From Rhodopseudomonas infernalis (lineage in GTDB: Bacteria; Pseudomonadota; Alphaproteobacteria; Rhizobiales; Xanthobacteraceae): a DNA stretch of 64,000 nucleotides. Location: NCBI RefSeq assembly GCF_022271405.1, contig NZ_JAJNAL010000018.1, positions 1 to 64,000 on the forward strand, written 5' to 3'. Below are positions 44,524 through 53,603 of the stretch, in pieces. The notes below the pieces were generated by a model. That model saw only the letters and a program-made list of their open reading frames with translations, did no database searches and was not told the origin of the DNA. A program made the position numbers and the translations under genes. Numbering within the stretch: position 1 is the first letter of the stretch; each line of letters starts with the position of its first letter.

Positions 44524-45423
44524 ATGAACGAAAGCCACGCAGATCAATTCGACGTGCCGGAACTGACGCCGGACGAGATCCAGGCGCGGGTGCTGCATCG
44601 CGACGGCCTGATGCTGGTGATCGACAAGCCGCCCGGCCTGCCGGTGCATCGCGGCCCGAAGGGCGGCCCCAACCTCGAAGCCTCGTTCGACGCGCTGCGC
44701 TTCGGCCTGCCGCGCCCGCCGGTGCTGGCGCATCGGCTCGACCGCGACACCTCCGGCTGCCTGGTGCTCGGCCGCCACCGCAAGGCCACCGCCACGCTGG
44801 GATTGCTTTTCAAACACAGCAAGATTTCCAAGACCTATTGGGCGATCGTCGAGGGCGGCCCGGTCGAGGACGAAGGCAGCATCGACCTCCCGATCGGCCG
44901 CCTCAACGCCGAACGCGGCTGGTGGCAGAAGATCGATCCGGAAGGTCTGCCGTCGCTGACGAAATGGCGGGTGATGGGGCGATCCTTCTCCCCTCCCCCT
45001 TGCGGGGAGGGGTTGGGGGTGGGGGTCGACAACGGGACGCTCACCTCGGGGCTCCCTCACCCCAACCCTCTCCCGCAAGCGGGAGAGGGAGCTCGCCCTG
45101 CGCGGGGCGAGGCTGATGATCTGTCTCGCAAGCCGGGCGCGATCGTCGGCGCCCCGCCTCCGACACATCTGACCTGGCTGGCGCTCGAGCCGATCACCGG
45201 CCGCACCCATCAGTTGCGGGTGCATTGCGCCGCGATGGGCTGGCCGATCGTCGGCGACAACATCTACGGCAACGGCCCCCGCTTCGGCGAACCGCGGCTG
45301 CACCTGCATGCCCGCGAGATCGTCATCCCGCTGTCGCGCAACAAGCCGCCCGTGGTGGTGACGGCACAGCCACCGGCGCACATGCATCCGCGGCTGCAAG
45401 CGTGCGGATGGGCGGGCGATTAG
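44524..45423 (+). CDS. RluA-family pseudouridine synthase with in-frame palindromic repeat, 299 aa
   Basis: RNA pseudouridine synthase of the RluA/RsuA superfamily. The catalytic Asp73 is in HRLDRDTSG (residues 70-78), and the C-terminal ITGRTHQLRVH motif (about 224-234) is intact. Residues about 153-200 are unlike any part of the family: they translate a class E palindromic repeat (peptide pieces SPPPCGEG and LPQAGEG) and interrupt the region just after LTKWRV. The frame is kept, so the protein could still fold with an extra loop. Target RNA unknown. Confidence 0.87.
   Translation: MNESHADQFDVPELTPDEIQARVLHRDGLMLVIDKPPGLPVHRGPKGGPNLEASFDALRFGLPRPPVLAHRLDRDTSGCLVLGRHRKATATLGLLFKHSKISKTYWAIVEGGPVEDEGSIDLPIGRLNAERGWWQKIDPEGLPSLTKWRVMGRSFSPPPCGEGLGVGVDNGTLTSGLPHPNPLPQAGEGARPARGEADDLSRKPGAIVGAPPPTHLTWLALEPITGRTHQLRVHCAAMGWPIVGDNIYGNGPRFGEPRLHLHAREIVIPLSRNKPPVVVTAQPPAHMHPRLQACGWAGD
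44988..45094. repeat. Class E palindromic repeat, inside a coding sequence
   Basis: Left part CTCCCCTCCCCCTTGCGGGG and AGGGGTTGGGGGTGGGGG; right part CTCCCTCACCCCAACCCT and CTCCCGCAAGCGGGAG. Two stems around a short centre. Same kind of sequence as at 38216 and 41998, but here in frame and free of stops on the plus strand. Confidence 0.88.
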
Positions 45424-45451
45424 TTCGCGCGCGCCCACCCCATCCACAAAC

Positions 45452-45555
45452 CGTCATCCCCGCGAAGGCGGGGATCCAGTATTCCAGAGCGCTGCTGTTA
45501 GTAGTAAGCGAGCGCTCTGGGATACTGGGTCGTCCGGACAAGCCGGACGATGACG
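45452..45555. repeat. Class D palindromic repeat, copy 3
   Basis: CGTCATCCCCGCGAAGGCGGGGATCCAGTATTCCAGAGCGC at the left; GAGCGCTCTGGGATACTGGGTCGTCCGGACAAGCCGGACGATGACG at the right. Lies between convergent genes (RluA-type gene and mtaB). Confidence 0.87.
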
Positions 45556-45579
45556 TCGGCGGATGAGGCAATGCCGCGC

Positions 45580-46848
45580 TCACACGGTGAGCTTGGCTCC
45601 ATCATGGCCACGGATGGCCATCGCTCGCACTTCACCCGGAACTCCGCCTTCGATCGCGACTGGGATGAAGTGCTCCGTCCGGCCCTGCGTGGCGCTTTCG
45701 ATCAGCACCGCGCGGGTGGCGCCGATTTCCGCCTGCAGGCGCCGCGCCAGCGCCGCTTCGCCGGCGGCACGCAGACGCGCGGCGCGGTCGCGAATGACGC
45801 GGCCGTCGAGCTGCGGCATTCGCGCGGCCGGGGTGCCGGGGCGTTTGGAATAGGGGAAGACGTGCAGGAAGGTGAGGCCGCAGTCCTCGACCAGATCCAG
45901 CGAGCGCTGAAACATCTCATCGGTTTCGGTCGGAAAGCCGGCGATCAGATCGGCGCCGAGAACGATGTCCGGCCGTAGCCGGCGGACCTCATTGCAGAAT
46001 GCCACGGCGTCGGAGCGGGCGTGCCGCCGCTTCATCCGCTTCAGGATCAGATCGTCGCCGGCCTGCAGCGACAGATGCAGATGCGGCATCAGCCGCTCTT
46101 CACTGGCCAGCGCGTCGATCAGGTCGCGGTCGACCTCGACCTGATCGATCGAGGAGATCCGCAGGCGCTGCAGCTCGGGAACGTGGCGTAAGACTTTCTT
46201 AACCAGCGTGCCGAGCTTCGGCGCGCCCGGCAGGTCGGCGCCGTAGCTGGTGAGGTCGACGCCGGTCAGCACGATCTCGGCATGGCCGCGCTCGGCCAGC
46301 GCGCGAACCTGATCGACCACCGCGCCGACCGGCACCGAGCGCGAATTGCCGCGGCCGAACGGGATGATGCAGAAGGTGCAGCGATGGTCGCAGCCGTTCT
46401 GCACCTGCACGAACACCCGCGGCAGCCCGCGCTGATACCCATCGACGAGATGCGGCGCCATTTCGCGCACCGCCATGATGTCGGCGACGGCGATCTTCTG
46501 CTCGCGCCCCAGCCCGAACGCGTCGGCGTCGAACGCCGTCCGCGCCGCGCGCCAGGCGTCGCCGCGCATCTTGTCGTCATTGCCGATGACGCGGTCGACT
46601 TCGGCCATTGCGGCGAAGGTCGCGGGCTCGGTCTGCGCCGCGCAGCCGGTGACGACGATGCGCGCACCGGGCCGCGCGCGCTTCAGCTTGCGGATCTGCT
46701 GGCGCGCCTGCGCGACCGCCTCATTGGTGACGGCGCAGCTGTTGACCACAATCGTATCAGCGAGGCCGGCGCCCTCCGCCTCGCGGCGGATCACTTCGGA
46801 TTCGAACGCGTTGAGGCGGCAGCCGAAGGTGACGATCTCGACCGTCAT
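45580..46848 (-). CDS. mtaB: tRNA t6A37 methylthiotransferase MtaB, 422 aa
   Basis: Radical-SAM enzyme that converts t6A37 to ms2t6A37 in tRNAs for ANN codons. The N-terminal UPF0004 domain binds the auxiliary 4Fe-4S through C10, C38 and C69. The radical-SAM cluster is C153-x3-C157-x2-C160 in CDHRCTFC. A C-terminal RNA-binding region follows. MtaB rather than MiaB is suggested by TFGCRLNAFES at the N terminus and the short length. Its ATG shares a base with the dapF stop (TGATG). Confidence 0.92.
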   Translation of the reverse strand: MTVEIVTFGCRLNAFESEVIRREAEGAGLADTIVVNSCAVTNEAVAQARQQIRKLKRARPGARIVVTGCAAQTEPATFAAMAEVDRVIGNDDKMRGDAWRAARTAFDADAFGLGREQKIAVADIMAVREMAPHLVDGYQRGLPRVFVQVQNGCDHRCTFCIIPFGRGNSRSVPVGAVVDQVRALAERGHAEIVLTGVDLTSYGADLPGAPKLGTLVKKVLRHVPELQRLRISSIDQVEVDRDLIDALASEERLMPHLHLSLQAGDDLILKRMKRRHARSDAVAFCNEVRRLRPDIVLGADLIAGFPTETDEMFQRSLDLVEDCGLTFLHVFPYSKRPGTPAARMPQLDGRVIRDRAARLRAAGEAALARRLQAEIGATRAVLIESATQGRTEHFIPVAIEGGVPGEVRAMAIRGHDGAKLTV

Positions 46849-47729
46849 CAGGCCGGATTGGAATTAAGCGACGGCGCGAACAGCGCCGAATCGAACCGGC
46901 CTTCAAACTCGAACTCGGCCCCGCCCGTCATCAGCACGTGATTGTCGGGCTCGCGCCACTCGATGGTGAGTTGGCCGCCCGGCAGCGTCATCTCGACGAC
47001 ACGGTTCGTCCGCCGCAGCCGCGCCGCCGCCACCGCCGTCGCGCACGCCGCCGAGCCGCAGGCCTTGGTCAGCCCGGCGCCGCGCTCCCAGGTCCGCATC
47101 GTGATGTGATCGCGATCGACGATGTGGGCGAGCGTGATGTTGGCGCGCTCCGGAAACATCGGATGGTTTTCGAGCAGCGGCCCGAACTTGCCCAGATCGT
47201 AAGCCTCGATGTCGTCGACCCAGAACACAGCATGCGGGTTGCCCATGCTGACCACCGACGGCGTATGCAGGATCGGCGCGTCGATCGGGCCGATCTGCAG
47301 CTCGATGCCGCGGGTGTCGCGAAACTCTTCGGCGAGCGGAATGTCCTGCCAGCCGAACTTCGGCTCGCCCATATCGACGGTGAACAGCCCCTCGGCCGGA
47401 CCGCGCCAGCAATTGAGCAGGCCGGCGCGGGTCTCGAAGGTCAGGCCCTGCTTGTCGCTGCCGGCGAACATCTGCGAGGCGACGCAGCGCATGCCGTTGC
47501 CGCAGGCGCCGGATTCCGAGCCGTCATTGTTGTAGATGCGGACGAACGCCTCGGTGCCGGGCAGCCGCGCCGGCTGCAGCAGCATCAGCTGATCGTAAGG
47601 CACATGCGCCGCCACCGCGCGGGCGTCGTCGGGTGTCACCGGCGCGGTCTGGTCGCGCAGGTCCACCACCACGATCTCGTTGCCGATACCGTTCATCTTG
47701 GCAAACAGGCGATTGTCCAGTGCGCTCAT
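46848..47729 (-). CDS. dapF: Diaminopimelate epimerase, 293 aa
   Basis: Interconverts LL- and meso-diaminopimelate for lysine and peptidoglycan synthesis, cofactor-free, with two cysteines. First Cys is C76 in [10 protein letters not shown]; second is in [15 protein letters not shown] near residue 226. The start [19 protein letters not shown] is standard; the longer upstream frame is rejected. Precedes mtaB with a 1-nt overlap, an order common in Rhizobiales (where ftsY follows). Confidence 0.95.
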   Translation of the reverse strand: MSALDNRLFAKMNGIGNEIVVVDLRDQTAPVTPDDARAVAAHVPYDQLMLLQPARLPGTEAFVRIYNNDGSESGACGNGMRCVASQMFAGSDKQGLTFETRAGLLNCWRGPAEGLFTVDMGEPKFGWQDIPLAEEFRDTRGIELQIGPIDAPILHTPSVVSMGNPHAVFWVDDIEAYDLGKFGPLLENHPMFPERANITLAHIVDRDHITMRTWERGAGLTKACGSAACATAVAAARLRRTNRVVEMTLPGGQLTIEWREPDNHVLMTGGAEFEFEGRFDSALFAPSLNSNPA

Positions 47730-47923
47730 GCTCGATGTCCTTGTCGCGCCTATATGGCGAAGGACGGCGGCTTTGGCCAGTCCGCCACAGTCAAGCCACA
47801 TGCCGATCGCAAGGGACGAAGGCGCCTGCCGGATGTTAGGAAGGACGCGGCGCCGATGATCCGCCGGGCGCGTGCGGATCGCGGCGATCGGCAGCGTCCG
47901 CTGCGGCCAGGGAGACATTTGGA

Positions 47924-48667
47924 ATGAACCGCCCCCGCTTGATCCGCCCCGTTTGGCTCGGGCTCACCTCCGCGGCGGCTTTGCTGCTCGGCGTCACCGG
48001 CGTGCTCGCCCAGACCGAAACCAAGCCCGCCGACACGCCACCGGCCGCGGCAACGCCGGCTCCGGCGACGCCTTCTGTGCCGGCCCCGCCCGCAACGCCG
48101 GCCACACCAGCAGCGCCCGCCACGCCGCCGGCCGCAACCGAGACGCCTGCAACGCCGCCGCCCGCCGCCCAGGCGCCGACCACGCCGCCCGCCAAGGTGC
48201 AAACCGCCGATCCGTTCGGCGAGGAGATCACGCTGGAGCCGAAGTCCGCGGTGATCATGAAGGGCAAGGCGAGCTGGGACAGCGCCTTCGAGGCGTTGAT
48301 GGAGGCGTTCAAGGCGATCACCGCAACGCTGGACAAAGCCGGCCTCAAGCCCAACGGCAATCCGATGATCGTCTACACCTCGACAGACGACAACGGCTTC
48401 ACCTTCCAGGCCGAGATGCCGGTGCCGGAAACGCCGAAGAACCTGCCGAAGACGATGAGCATGGGCACCACGCCGGACGGCAAGGCGCTGAAGTTCGTCC
48501 ACCGCGGTTCGTACGACAATATGGACAACACCTACGAGGCGATCACCAACCACCTCGACGACAAGAAGATCGAGGCCAAGGACACCTTCGTGGAAGAGTA
48601 CCTCACCGATCCGCTGACCACCGCGGAAGACAAACTGATCATCAACGTTTATGTGCCGATGAAATGA
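47924..48667 (+). CDS. Exported GyrI-like (effector-binding) domain protein, 247 aa
   Basis: Signal peptide residues 1-29 (ending VLAQ), a 60-residue Pro/Ala/Thr linker (about 33-93), and a C-terminal domain that looks like the GyrI/AraC effector-binding (SOUL-related) fold: [19 protein letters not shown] at its start, the tandem half-repeat ([20 protein letters not shown]) and a final IINVYVPMK strand. Such domains usually bind small hydrophobic or cationic ligands in the cytoplasm; export makes this copy unusual. Stop overlaps the start of the SIMPL gene by 4 nt. Confidence 0.8.
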   Translation: MNRPRLIRPVWLGLTSAAALLLGVTGVLAQTETKPADTPPAAATPAPATPSVPAPPATPATPAAPATPPAATETPATPPPAAQAPTTPPAKVQTADPFGEEITLEPKSAVIMKGKASWDSAFEALMEAFKAITATLDKAGLKPNGNPMIVYTSTDDNGFTFQAEMPVPETPKNLPKTMSMGTTPDGKALKFVHRGSYDNMDNTYEAITNHLDDKKIEAKDTFVEEYLTDPLTTAEDKLIINVYVPMK

Positions 48668-49383
48668 TGCAACTTCGCTCTCTGCTCGCTGCCGTCGCCC
48701 TCTCCGTCGTCGCTGCCGCGCCGCTGCATGCGCAGCCGGCACCGCCGCCGCCGCAACCGCAGCAGCCGGCCATCACGGTGGTCGGCGAGGCCCGCAAATC
48801 GGTCGCGCCGGACATCGCCCAGATCGAGGCCGGCGTCTCCAATATGGCCAAGACCGCCCGCGGTGCCGCCGAGGCGAACAATCTGGCGATGGGCAAGGTG
48901 CTGCTCGAGCTGAAGAACGCCGGGCTCGACGGCAAGGACATCCAGACCTCGCGGCTGTCGATCCAGCCGCAATACGCCTCCTCCAACCGGCCCGGCCCCA
49001 CCGAGATCAACGGTTATCTGGCCAGCAACATGGTGACCGTGCAGGTGCGCGACATCGCCCGGGTCGCCAACCTGATCGACACGCTGGTGCAGGCCGGCGC
49101 CAACGAGATCCGCGGCATCAGCTTCCGCGTCGCCGATCCGTCCAAGGTGCTGGACGACGTCCGCGCCGAGGCGGTCGCCGACGCCCGCCGCAAGGCCGAG
49201 ATCTACGCCCGCGCCGCCGGCGTCACCCTCGGCGCGCCGGTGGTGATCACCGAGGACGCGCAGCCGGGCGTCGCGCCGATGCGCAAGATGGCGATGACGC
49301 AATCCGCCAGCGCCCCCATTGCGCCCGGCGAAGAAGCGCTGAGCGTCACCGTGCTGGTGAGCTGGGCGATCAAGACGCCGTAG
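48664..49383 (+). CDS. SIMPL (DUF541) domain periplasmic protein, 239 aa
   Basis: Signal peptide residues 1-23 (ending LHAQ), then a SIMPL domain: ITVVGEARKSVAPDIAQIEAGVS at its N-terminal strand and the later IRGISFRVADPSKVLDDVRAEAVADARRKAEIYARAAGV helix-turn region. SIMPL proteins (YggE-like) are linked to oxidative-stress tolerance and envelope functions; activity is not known. The ATG at 48664 overlaps the previous stop (ATGA), so it is co-expressed with the GyrI-like protein. A second ATG directly follows. Confidence 0.88.
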   Translation: MMQLRSLLAAVALSVVAAAPLHAQPAPPPPQPQQPAITVVGEARKSVAPDIAQIEAGVSNMAKTARGAAEANNLAMGKVLLELKNAGLDGKDIQTSRLSIQPQYASSNRPGPTEINGYLASNMVTVQVRDIARVANLIDTLVQAGANEIRGISFRVADPSKVLDDVRAEAVADARRKAEIYARAAGVTLGAPVVITEDAQPGVAPMRKMAMTQSASAPIAPGEEALSVTVLVSWAIKTP

Positions 49384-49419
49384 CTGCGGCAGCTATTGAT
49401 GACGGCGTAGCCCCAAGTC

Positions 49420-49536
49420 CGTCATTGCGAGCCAACGGGTCGGCGCAAAGCGCCGCCCGATGACAGGCTCCGCGAAGCAATCCATCTCCGTGCACGCGGC
49501 GTGGATTGCTTCGTCGCTTCGCTCCTCGCAATGACG
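49420..49536. repeat. Class B palindromic repeat, copy 4
   Basis: CGTCATTGCGAGCCAACGGG and AAGCAATCCA at the left; TGGATTGCTTCG and CTCGCAATGACG at the right. Between convergent genes. Contains the same central CGGGCGGCGCTTTGCGCCG-type hairpin as the copy at 11722. Confidence 0.88.
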
Positions 49537-49560
49537 GAGATTTGCCCCTTTGGGCGACCA

Positions 49561-50622
49561 TCAAATCTCGAACACCTGCCCGGGCTTCAGCACCTGGAAG
49601 CGCTCCCGCGGGACGCTGGCGGCATCGAGCGCCGCGGTCAGATCCTGCTCCGGCGCGTCGATCGCCTCGTCGGTGAGCTGGAATGTGTAGTGGTGATTGG
49701 CGAGCGCCTGCTGCGCCCCGCAATCTGCTAGCGCCATTACGGCATCCGCCGGATTCATGTGCTGATCCTTCATGAACCAGCGCGGCTCGTAGGCGCCGAT
49801 CGGCAGGATCGCCAGCCGCAGCGGCCCATGCTGAGCGCCCACATTCCGGAAGTGCTTGCCTTCGCCATAGCCGGAATCGCAGACCACATAGATATTGCCG
49901 GCCGGCGTCTCCAGAACGAAGCTCGCCCACAGCGCGCGGTTGCGATCGAACGCGCCGCGCGCGGTCCAGTGCCGGGTCGGGACCAGCGTCACCGCGACGC
50001 TGTCGCCGAGCACGACGCGGTCCTGCCAATCGTAGGCTTCGGCGCGGATAGCCTTATCGTGGCCTGTCATGGTGAGATCGTTGCCGAGCGGCGTGATCAC
50101 CCGCGGCGCATGCGTCGCCGCAAGTCGCGACAGCGTCGCGAGATCGAGGTGATCGTAATGGCCGTGCGACACCAGCACGATGTCGATCTTGGGCAGCTTG
50201 TCGAACGCGATGCCCGGATCGTTGTGACGCTTCGGCCCGGCGAAACTCACCGGCGACACCCGCTCGGACCACACCGGGTCGACCAGGATGTTGAGCCCGC
50301 CGGTCTGGATCAGCCAGCTCGCATGGCCGACATAAGACAGCCGCGCGGTGCCGCCTGTGACCCGCGGCGGCGGCGTATCGGCGAACGGACTCGGCACCCA
50401 ATCGGCCCATCTGGACGGCTTGGTAGTTAACCGCCAGCGCAACACGTCCAGCCAGCCCTTCGGCGGCACGCCGTCACGGTCGAAGAAGCGCTCACCGTCG
50501 AAATGATCGGTGATCGGGCCCTTATACGAGGTCATGCGGGATACCCAGAAAGAGGACAGGCCGGCGGTCGTAGCGAGGCCGGCGATGCTCGCCAGAAGGC
50601 GGCGGCGGGTGATCAACGTCAT
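49561..50622 (-). CDS. MBL-fold metallo-hydrolase, NAPE-PLD-like, with Tat-type signal, 353 aa
   Basis: Metallo-beta-lactamase fold enzyme of the NAPE-PLD/RomA type. The metal site H153-x-H155-x-D157-H158 is in VSHGHYDHLD, and the family Y-x-G-H-A-S segment lies just before it. An N-terminal TRRRLLASIAGLA resembles a twin-arginine export signal, and the enzyme therefore likely folds with metal in the cytoplasm before export. Substrate unknown (a phospholipid is possible). Start at 50622; the frame continues upstream over the VapC gene and is rejected. Four nt downstream of vapC. Confidence 0.88.
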   Translation of the reverse strand: MTLITRRRLLASIAGLATTAGLSSFWVSRMTSYKGPITDHFDGERFFDRDGVPPKGWLDVLRWRLTTKPSRWADWVPSPFADTPPPRVTGGTARLSYVGHASWLIQTGGLNILVDPVWSERVSPVSFAGPKRHNDPGIAFDKLPKIDIVLVSHGHYDHLDLATLSRLAATHAPRVITPLGNDLTMTGHDKAIRAEAYDWQDRVVLGDSVAVTLVPTRHWTARGAFDRNRALWASFVLETPAGNIYVVCDSGYGEGKHFRNVGAQHGPLRLAILPIGAYEPRWFMKDQHMNPADAVMALADCGAQQALANHHYTFQLTDEAIDAPEQDLTAALDAASVPRERFQVLKPGQVFEI

Positions 50623-50626
50623 ACGC

Positions 50627-51037
50627 TCATGCGCCGACCAGCCCGACGCCTTCGGCCTCCGCGGCCCGGACAAGCGCCTTGTCGAGCGTCGCCAGCTCGA
50701 TCCGCTCGCGCTGTGCGAGTTCGAGATAGGCGGCGTCGTAGAAGGTCAGGCGATGGCGCTGGGCCAGCTCGAACAGCGCGTTCGACGATGATGGAAGGCG
50801 ATCAAATGTGATGGCCGCGCGATTGATGCGGTCCAACACGCGTTTGATCTGCTGATTGTCGATACGACCTCGCCTCGATCCGATCAATAAGGCGTTCCGG
50901 AGTTCAAACCAGAACAGCGCGGGTGCCACCGCGGTTGCACTGCCTTGGAGGCGTGCAAACGCGGCATCGGCGACGGACTCATCCTCATCGTCGAAATAAT
51001 AGGCCGCCGCGACGGGGGCATCGAGCACGAAGCGCAT
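50627..51037 (-). CDS. VapC-type PIN-domain toxin, 136 aa
   Basis: PIN-domain ribonuclease. The four acidic residues of the active site are D6, E45, D101 and D119 (FVLDAP, FWFELRN, FYDAAYL, ATLDKA). VapC toxins cleave tRNA or rRNA. The start codon lies immediately after the stop of the antitoxin gene. Members of this subgroup work with Phd/YefM-type antitoxins, as here. Confidence 0.9.
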   Translation of the reverse strand: MRFVLDAPVAAAYYFDDEDESVADAAFARLQGSATAVAPALFWFELRNALLIGSRRGRIDNQQIKRVLDRINRAAITFDRLPSSSNALFELAQRHRLTFYDAAYLELAQRERIELATLDKALVRAAEAEGVGLVGA

Positions 51038-51286
51038 TTAGAAGCGACGACCTTCGTCACGCCAAGCGATAATCTCTTCTGCGGTAGCTGGCCCAGACTT
51101 CTTGCGCAGCTCTTTCAGTTCTTCGATAGCTCGCCGGGCATCCGCCCGATTGCTTTCGTCAAACGGAGGTGCCAGCTCAACCGACCGCACCCCCTCACGG
51201 CTGATCGTAACCGTCTCGCCCCGCTCGACCTCGTCGAGCAGTTCCGCGATATTGGCGCGCGCATTCGCCAAACTGACGTGCTTCAT
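51038..51286 (-). CDS. Phd/YefM-type antitoxin (VapB), 82 aa
   Basis: Antitoxin with the Phd N-terminal fold: VSLANARANIAELLDEVERGETVTISREG, residues about 4-32, the DNA-binding part, followed by a flexible C-terminal tail (about 45-82) that binds the toxin. Upstream of vapC with zero-nt spacing. The promoter must lie in the 265-nt gap shared with ffh, which is transcribed the other way. Confidence 0.9.
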   Translation of the reverse strand: MKHVSLANARANIAELLDEVERGETVTISREGVRSVELAPPFDESNRADARRAIEELKELRKKSGPATAEEIIAWRDEGRRF

Positions 51287-51551
51287 ATGCCTCGCCCTCG
51301 TTAAGCACCGGATATATAGCAGCTTTTCGATTGCCCAACAGTCCCCGCCAAGACCTGAAGCGCCGCAATTCTTGACTTTCCGGCGTCGTCGCGTGTAGAT
51401 GCCGGCGAAATCTCGGAAAGTTCTCTTTTCGATCCGCCGACCGGTCCTCGAGGCCGGAGGCCAACGTCCGACAGCGCGATGCGCCCTCGGGCGCCATAAG
51501 TGTTTGCTTCTGTAGGCCTTTCACCGAAGGGCCGTCGCTGGAATTGGGCCG

Positions 51552-53096
51552 ATGTTCGACAATCTGTCGGAAAAGCTTGGTGGCATTCTCGATCGGCTGA
51601 CCGGGCGCGGTGCGCTCAGCGAGGCCGATGTCGATGCGGCGATGCGCGAGATCCGCCGCGCGCTGCTGGAAGCCGACGTCGCGCTCGAAGTGGTGCGCTC
51701 GTTCACCGACAAGGTCCGCGAGCAGGCGATCGGCGCCACCGTGGTCAAGTCGGTCAAGCCCGGCCAGATGGTGGTCAAGATCGTCAATGACGAGCTGATC
51801 GCCATGCTGGGCTCCGAAAGCCAGGCGATCGACCTCAACGCCGTGCCGCCGGTGCCGATCATGATGGTCGGCCTGCAGGGCTCCGGCAAGACCACCACCA
51901 CCGCCAAGCTGGCGCGCCGCATGACCGAGCGCGACAAGCGCAAGGTGCTGATGGCGTCGCTCGACGTCTATCGCCCGGCCGCCATGGAGCAGCTCGCGGT
52001 GCTCGGCCGCGACCTCGAGATCGACACGCTGCCGATCGTCGCCGGCCAGAAGCCGCCGGATATCGCGCGCCGCGCGATGGAAGCCGGCAAGCTCGGCGGC
52101 TACGACGTTGTGCTGCTCGACACCGCCGGCCGCACCACGCTCGACGAAGACATGATGAGCGAGGCGGCCGAGATCAAAGCCGCCGCCAATCCGCACGAAG
52201 TGCTGCTGGTCGCGGACTCACTGACCGGTCAGGACGCCGTCAACCTCGCCCGCGCGTTCGATCAGCGCGTCGGCCTCACCGGCATCGTGCTGACGCGAAT
52301 CGACGGCGATGGCCGCGGCGGCGCCGCGCTGTCGATGCGCGCCGTCACCGGCAAGCCGATCAAGCTGATGGGCACCGGCGAAAAGACCGATGCGCTCGAA
52401 GACTTTCACCCCAGCCGTATCGCCGGCCGCATCCTCGGCATGGGCGATATCGTCTCGCTGGTCGAGAAAGCCGCCTCGACGCTCGACGCCGAGAAGGCCG
52501 CCGCCGTCGCCGAGAAGATGCGCAAGGGCAAGTTCGACTTGGCCGACATGCGCGAACAGCTGCTGCAGATGTCCAAGATGGGCGGCATCGGCGGGCTGAT
52601 GGGGATGATGCCGGGCATCTCCAAGATGAAGAACCAGATCGCCGCCGCCGGCGTCGACGACAAGGTTCTGCTCCGCCAGGTCGCGATCATCGATTCGATG
52701 ACCCGCGACGAGCGCAAGAACCCCGACATCCTCAAGGCCAGCCGTAAAAAGAGGATCGCCGCCGGCGCCGGCATCAAGGTCGAGGACGTCAACAAGCTGC
52801 TGAAAATGCACCGCAACATGGCCGACATGATGAAGGCCGTGGGCCGCGGCAAAGGCGGCCCGATGGCCGGCTTCGCCAAGGCGATGGGTTTTGGCGGCGG
52901 CATGCCGTCGGCCGACGAGATCAAGGCGATGCAGGAGAAGATGAAGGGCGGCGAGATGCCCGGCGGCCTGCCCGAATTGCCGAAGGATCTGCCCGCCAGC
53001 CTGCGCGGCGGCCTGCCCAATCTGCCCGGCCTCACCGGCCTGCCCGGCAAGCCGACGCTGCCGGGCCTCGGCGGCCTGTTCGGGAAAAAGAAATGA
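51552..53096 (+). CDS. ffh: Signal recognition particle protein Ffh, 514 aa
   Basis: SRP54 GTPase that binds signal sequences with the 4.5S RNA. N-domain residues 1-95, G-domain with GLQGSGKTTT at 107-116, DTAGRTTLDE, and a Met-rich M-domain (about 330-440) for RNA and signal-peptide binding. The C-terminal 60 residues are an unusual Gly/Pro/Leu-rich tail with repeated LP-x-LP units ending GLFGKKK, longer than in E. coli. Start of the ffh-rpsP-rimM-trmD-rplS series. Confidence 0.96.
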   Translation: MFDNLSEKLGGILDRLTGRGALSEADVDAAMREIRRALLEADVALEVVRSFTDKVREQAIGATVVKSVKPGQMVVKIVNDELIAMLGSESQAIDLNAVPPVPIMMVGLQGSGKTTTTAKLARRMTERDKRKVLMASLDVYRPAAMEQLAVLGRDLEIDTLPIVAGQKPPDIARRAMEAGKLGGYDVVLLDTAGRTTLDEDMMSEAAEIKAAANPHEVLLVADSLTGQDAVNLARAFDQRVGLTGIVLTRIDGDGRGGAALSMRAVTGKPIKLMGTGEKTDALEDFHPSRIAGRILGMGDIVSLVEKAASTLDAEKAAAVAEKMRKGKFDLADMREQLLQMSKMGGIGGLMGMMPGISKMKNQIAAAGVDDKVLLRQVAIIDSMTRDERKNPDILKASRKKRIAAGAGIKVEDVNKLLKMHRNMADMMKAVGRGKGGPMAGFAKAMGFGGGMPSADEIKAMQEKMKGGEMPGGLPELPKDLPASLRGGLPNLPGLTGLPGKPTLPGLGGLFGKKK

Positions 53097-53121
53097 GTCG
53101 GCGAGCAATCACCTCTCTTTT

Positions 53122-53215
53122 GTCATTCCGGGGCGCCGCGCAGCGGCGAACCCGGAATCTCTCTCGCAGAACAGCTCGGGATTCCGGGTTCGCGCTACGC
53201 GCGCCCCGGAATGAC
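53122..53215. repeat. Class A palindromic repeat, copy 2 (between ffh and rpsP)
   Basis: Arms GTCATTCCGGGGCGC / GCGCCCCGGAATGAC, inner pair ACCCGGAATC / GATTCCGGGT. Lies inside the co-directional gene series. Confidence 0.88.
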
Positions 53216-53264
53216 GAACTAACTATTCACTGAAACACACCGAACCCCACCTCAGGAGAACTTC

Positions 53265-53597
53265 ATGTCCGTCGTCATCCGCCTCGCGCGCGCTGGTACC
53301 AAGAAGCGCCCGTTCTACCACGTCGTCGTCGCCGACTCGCGCTTCCCGCGCGACGGCCGCTTCATCGAGCGCCTCGGCTACTTCAACCCGCTGATGGCGA
53401 AGGACAACGAAGCCCGCCTCAAGCTCGACCTCGACAAGGTCAAGGACTGGCTCGCCAAGGGCGCGCAGCCGTCCGACCGCGTCGCCCGCTTCCTCGACGT
53501 CACCGGCGTCAAGAAGCGTGAAGCGCGCAACAACCCGGAAAAGGCCGTGCCGCGCAAGGAGCGCAAGGCCGCCGCCGAAGCCGCCGCCAAGAAGTAA
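53265..53597 (+). CDS. rpsP: 30S ribosomal protein S16, 110 aa
   Basis: Ribosomal protein of the small subunit. The start [20 protein letters not shown] and [18 protein letters not shown] are diagnostic. The C terminus has an Ala/Lys-rich extension common in alphaproteobacteria. An AGGAGA site lies 7 nt upstream. Followed after 6 nt by rimM. Confidence 0.97.
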   Translation: MSVVIRLARAGTKKRPFYHVVVADSRFPRDGRFIERLGYFNPLMAKDNEARLKLDLDKVKDWLAKGAQPSDRVARFLDVTGVKKREARNNPEKAVPRKERKAAAEAAAKK

Positions 53598-53603
53598 GCG
53601 CCG

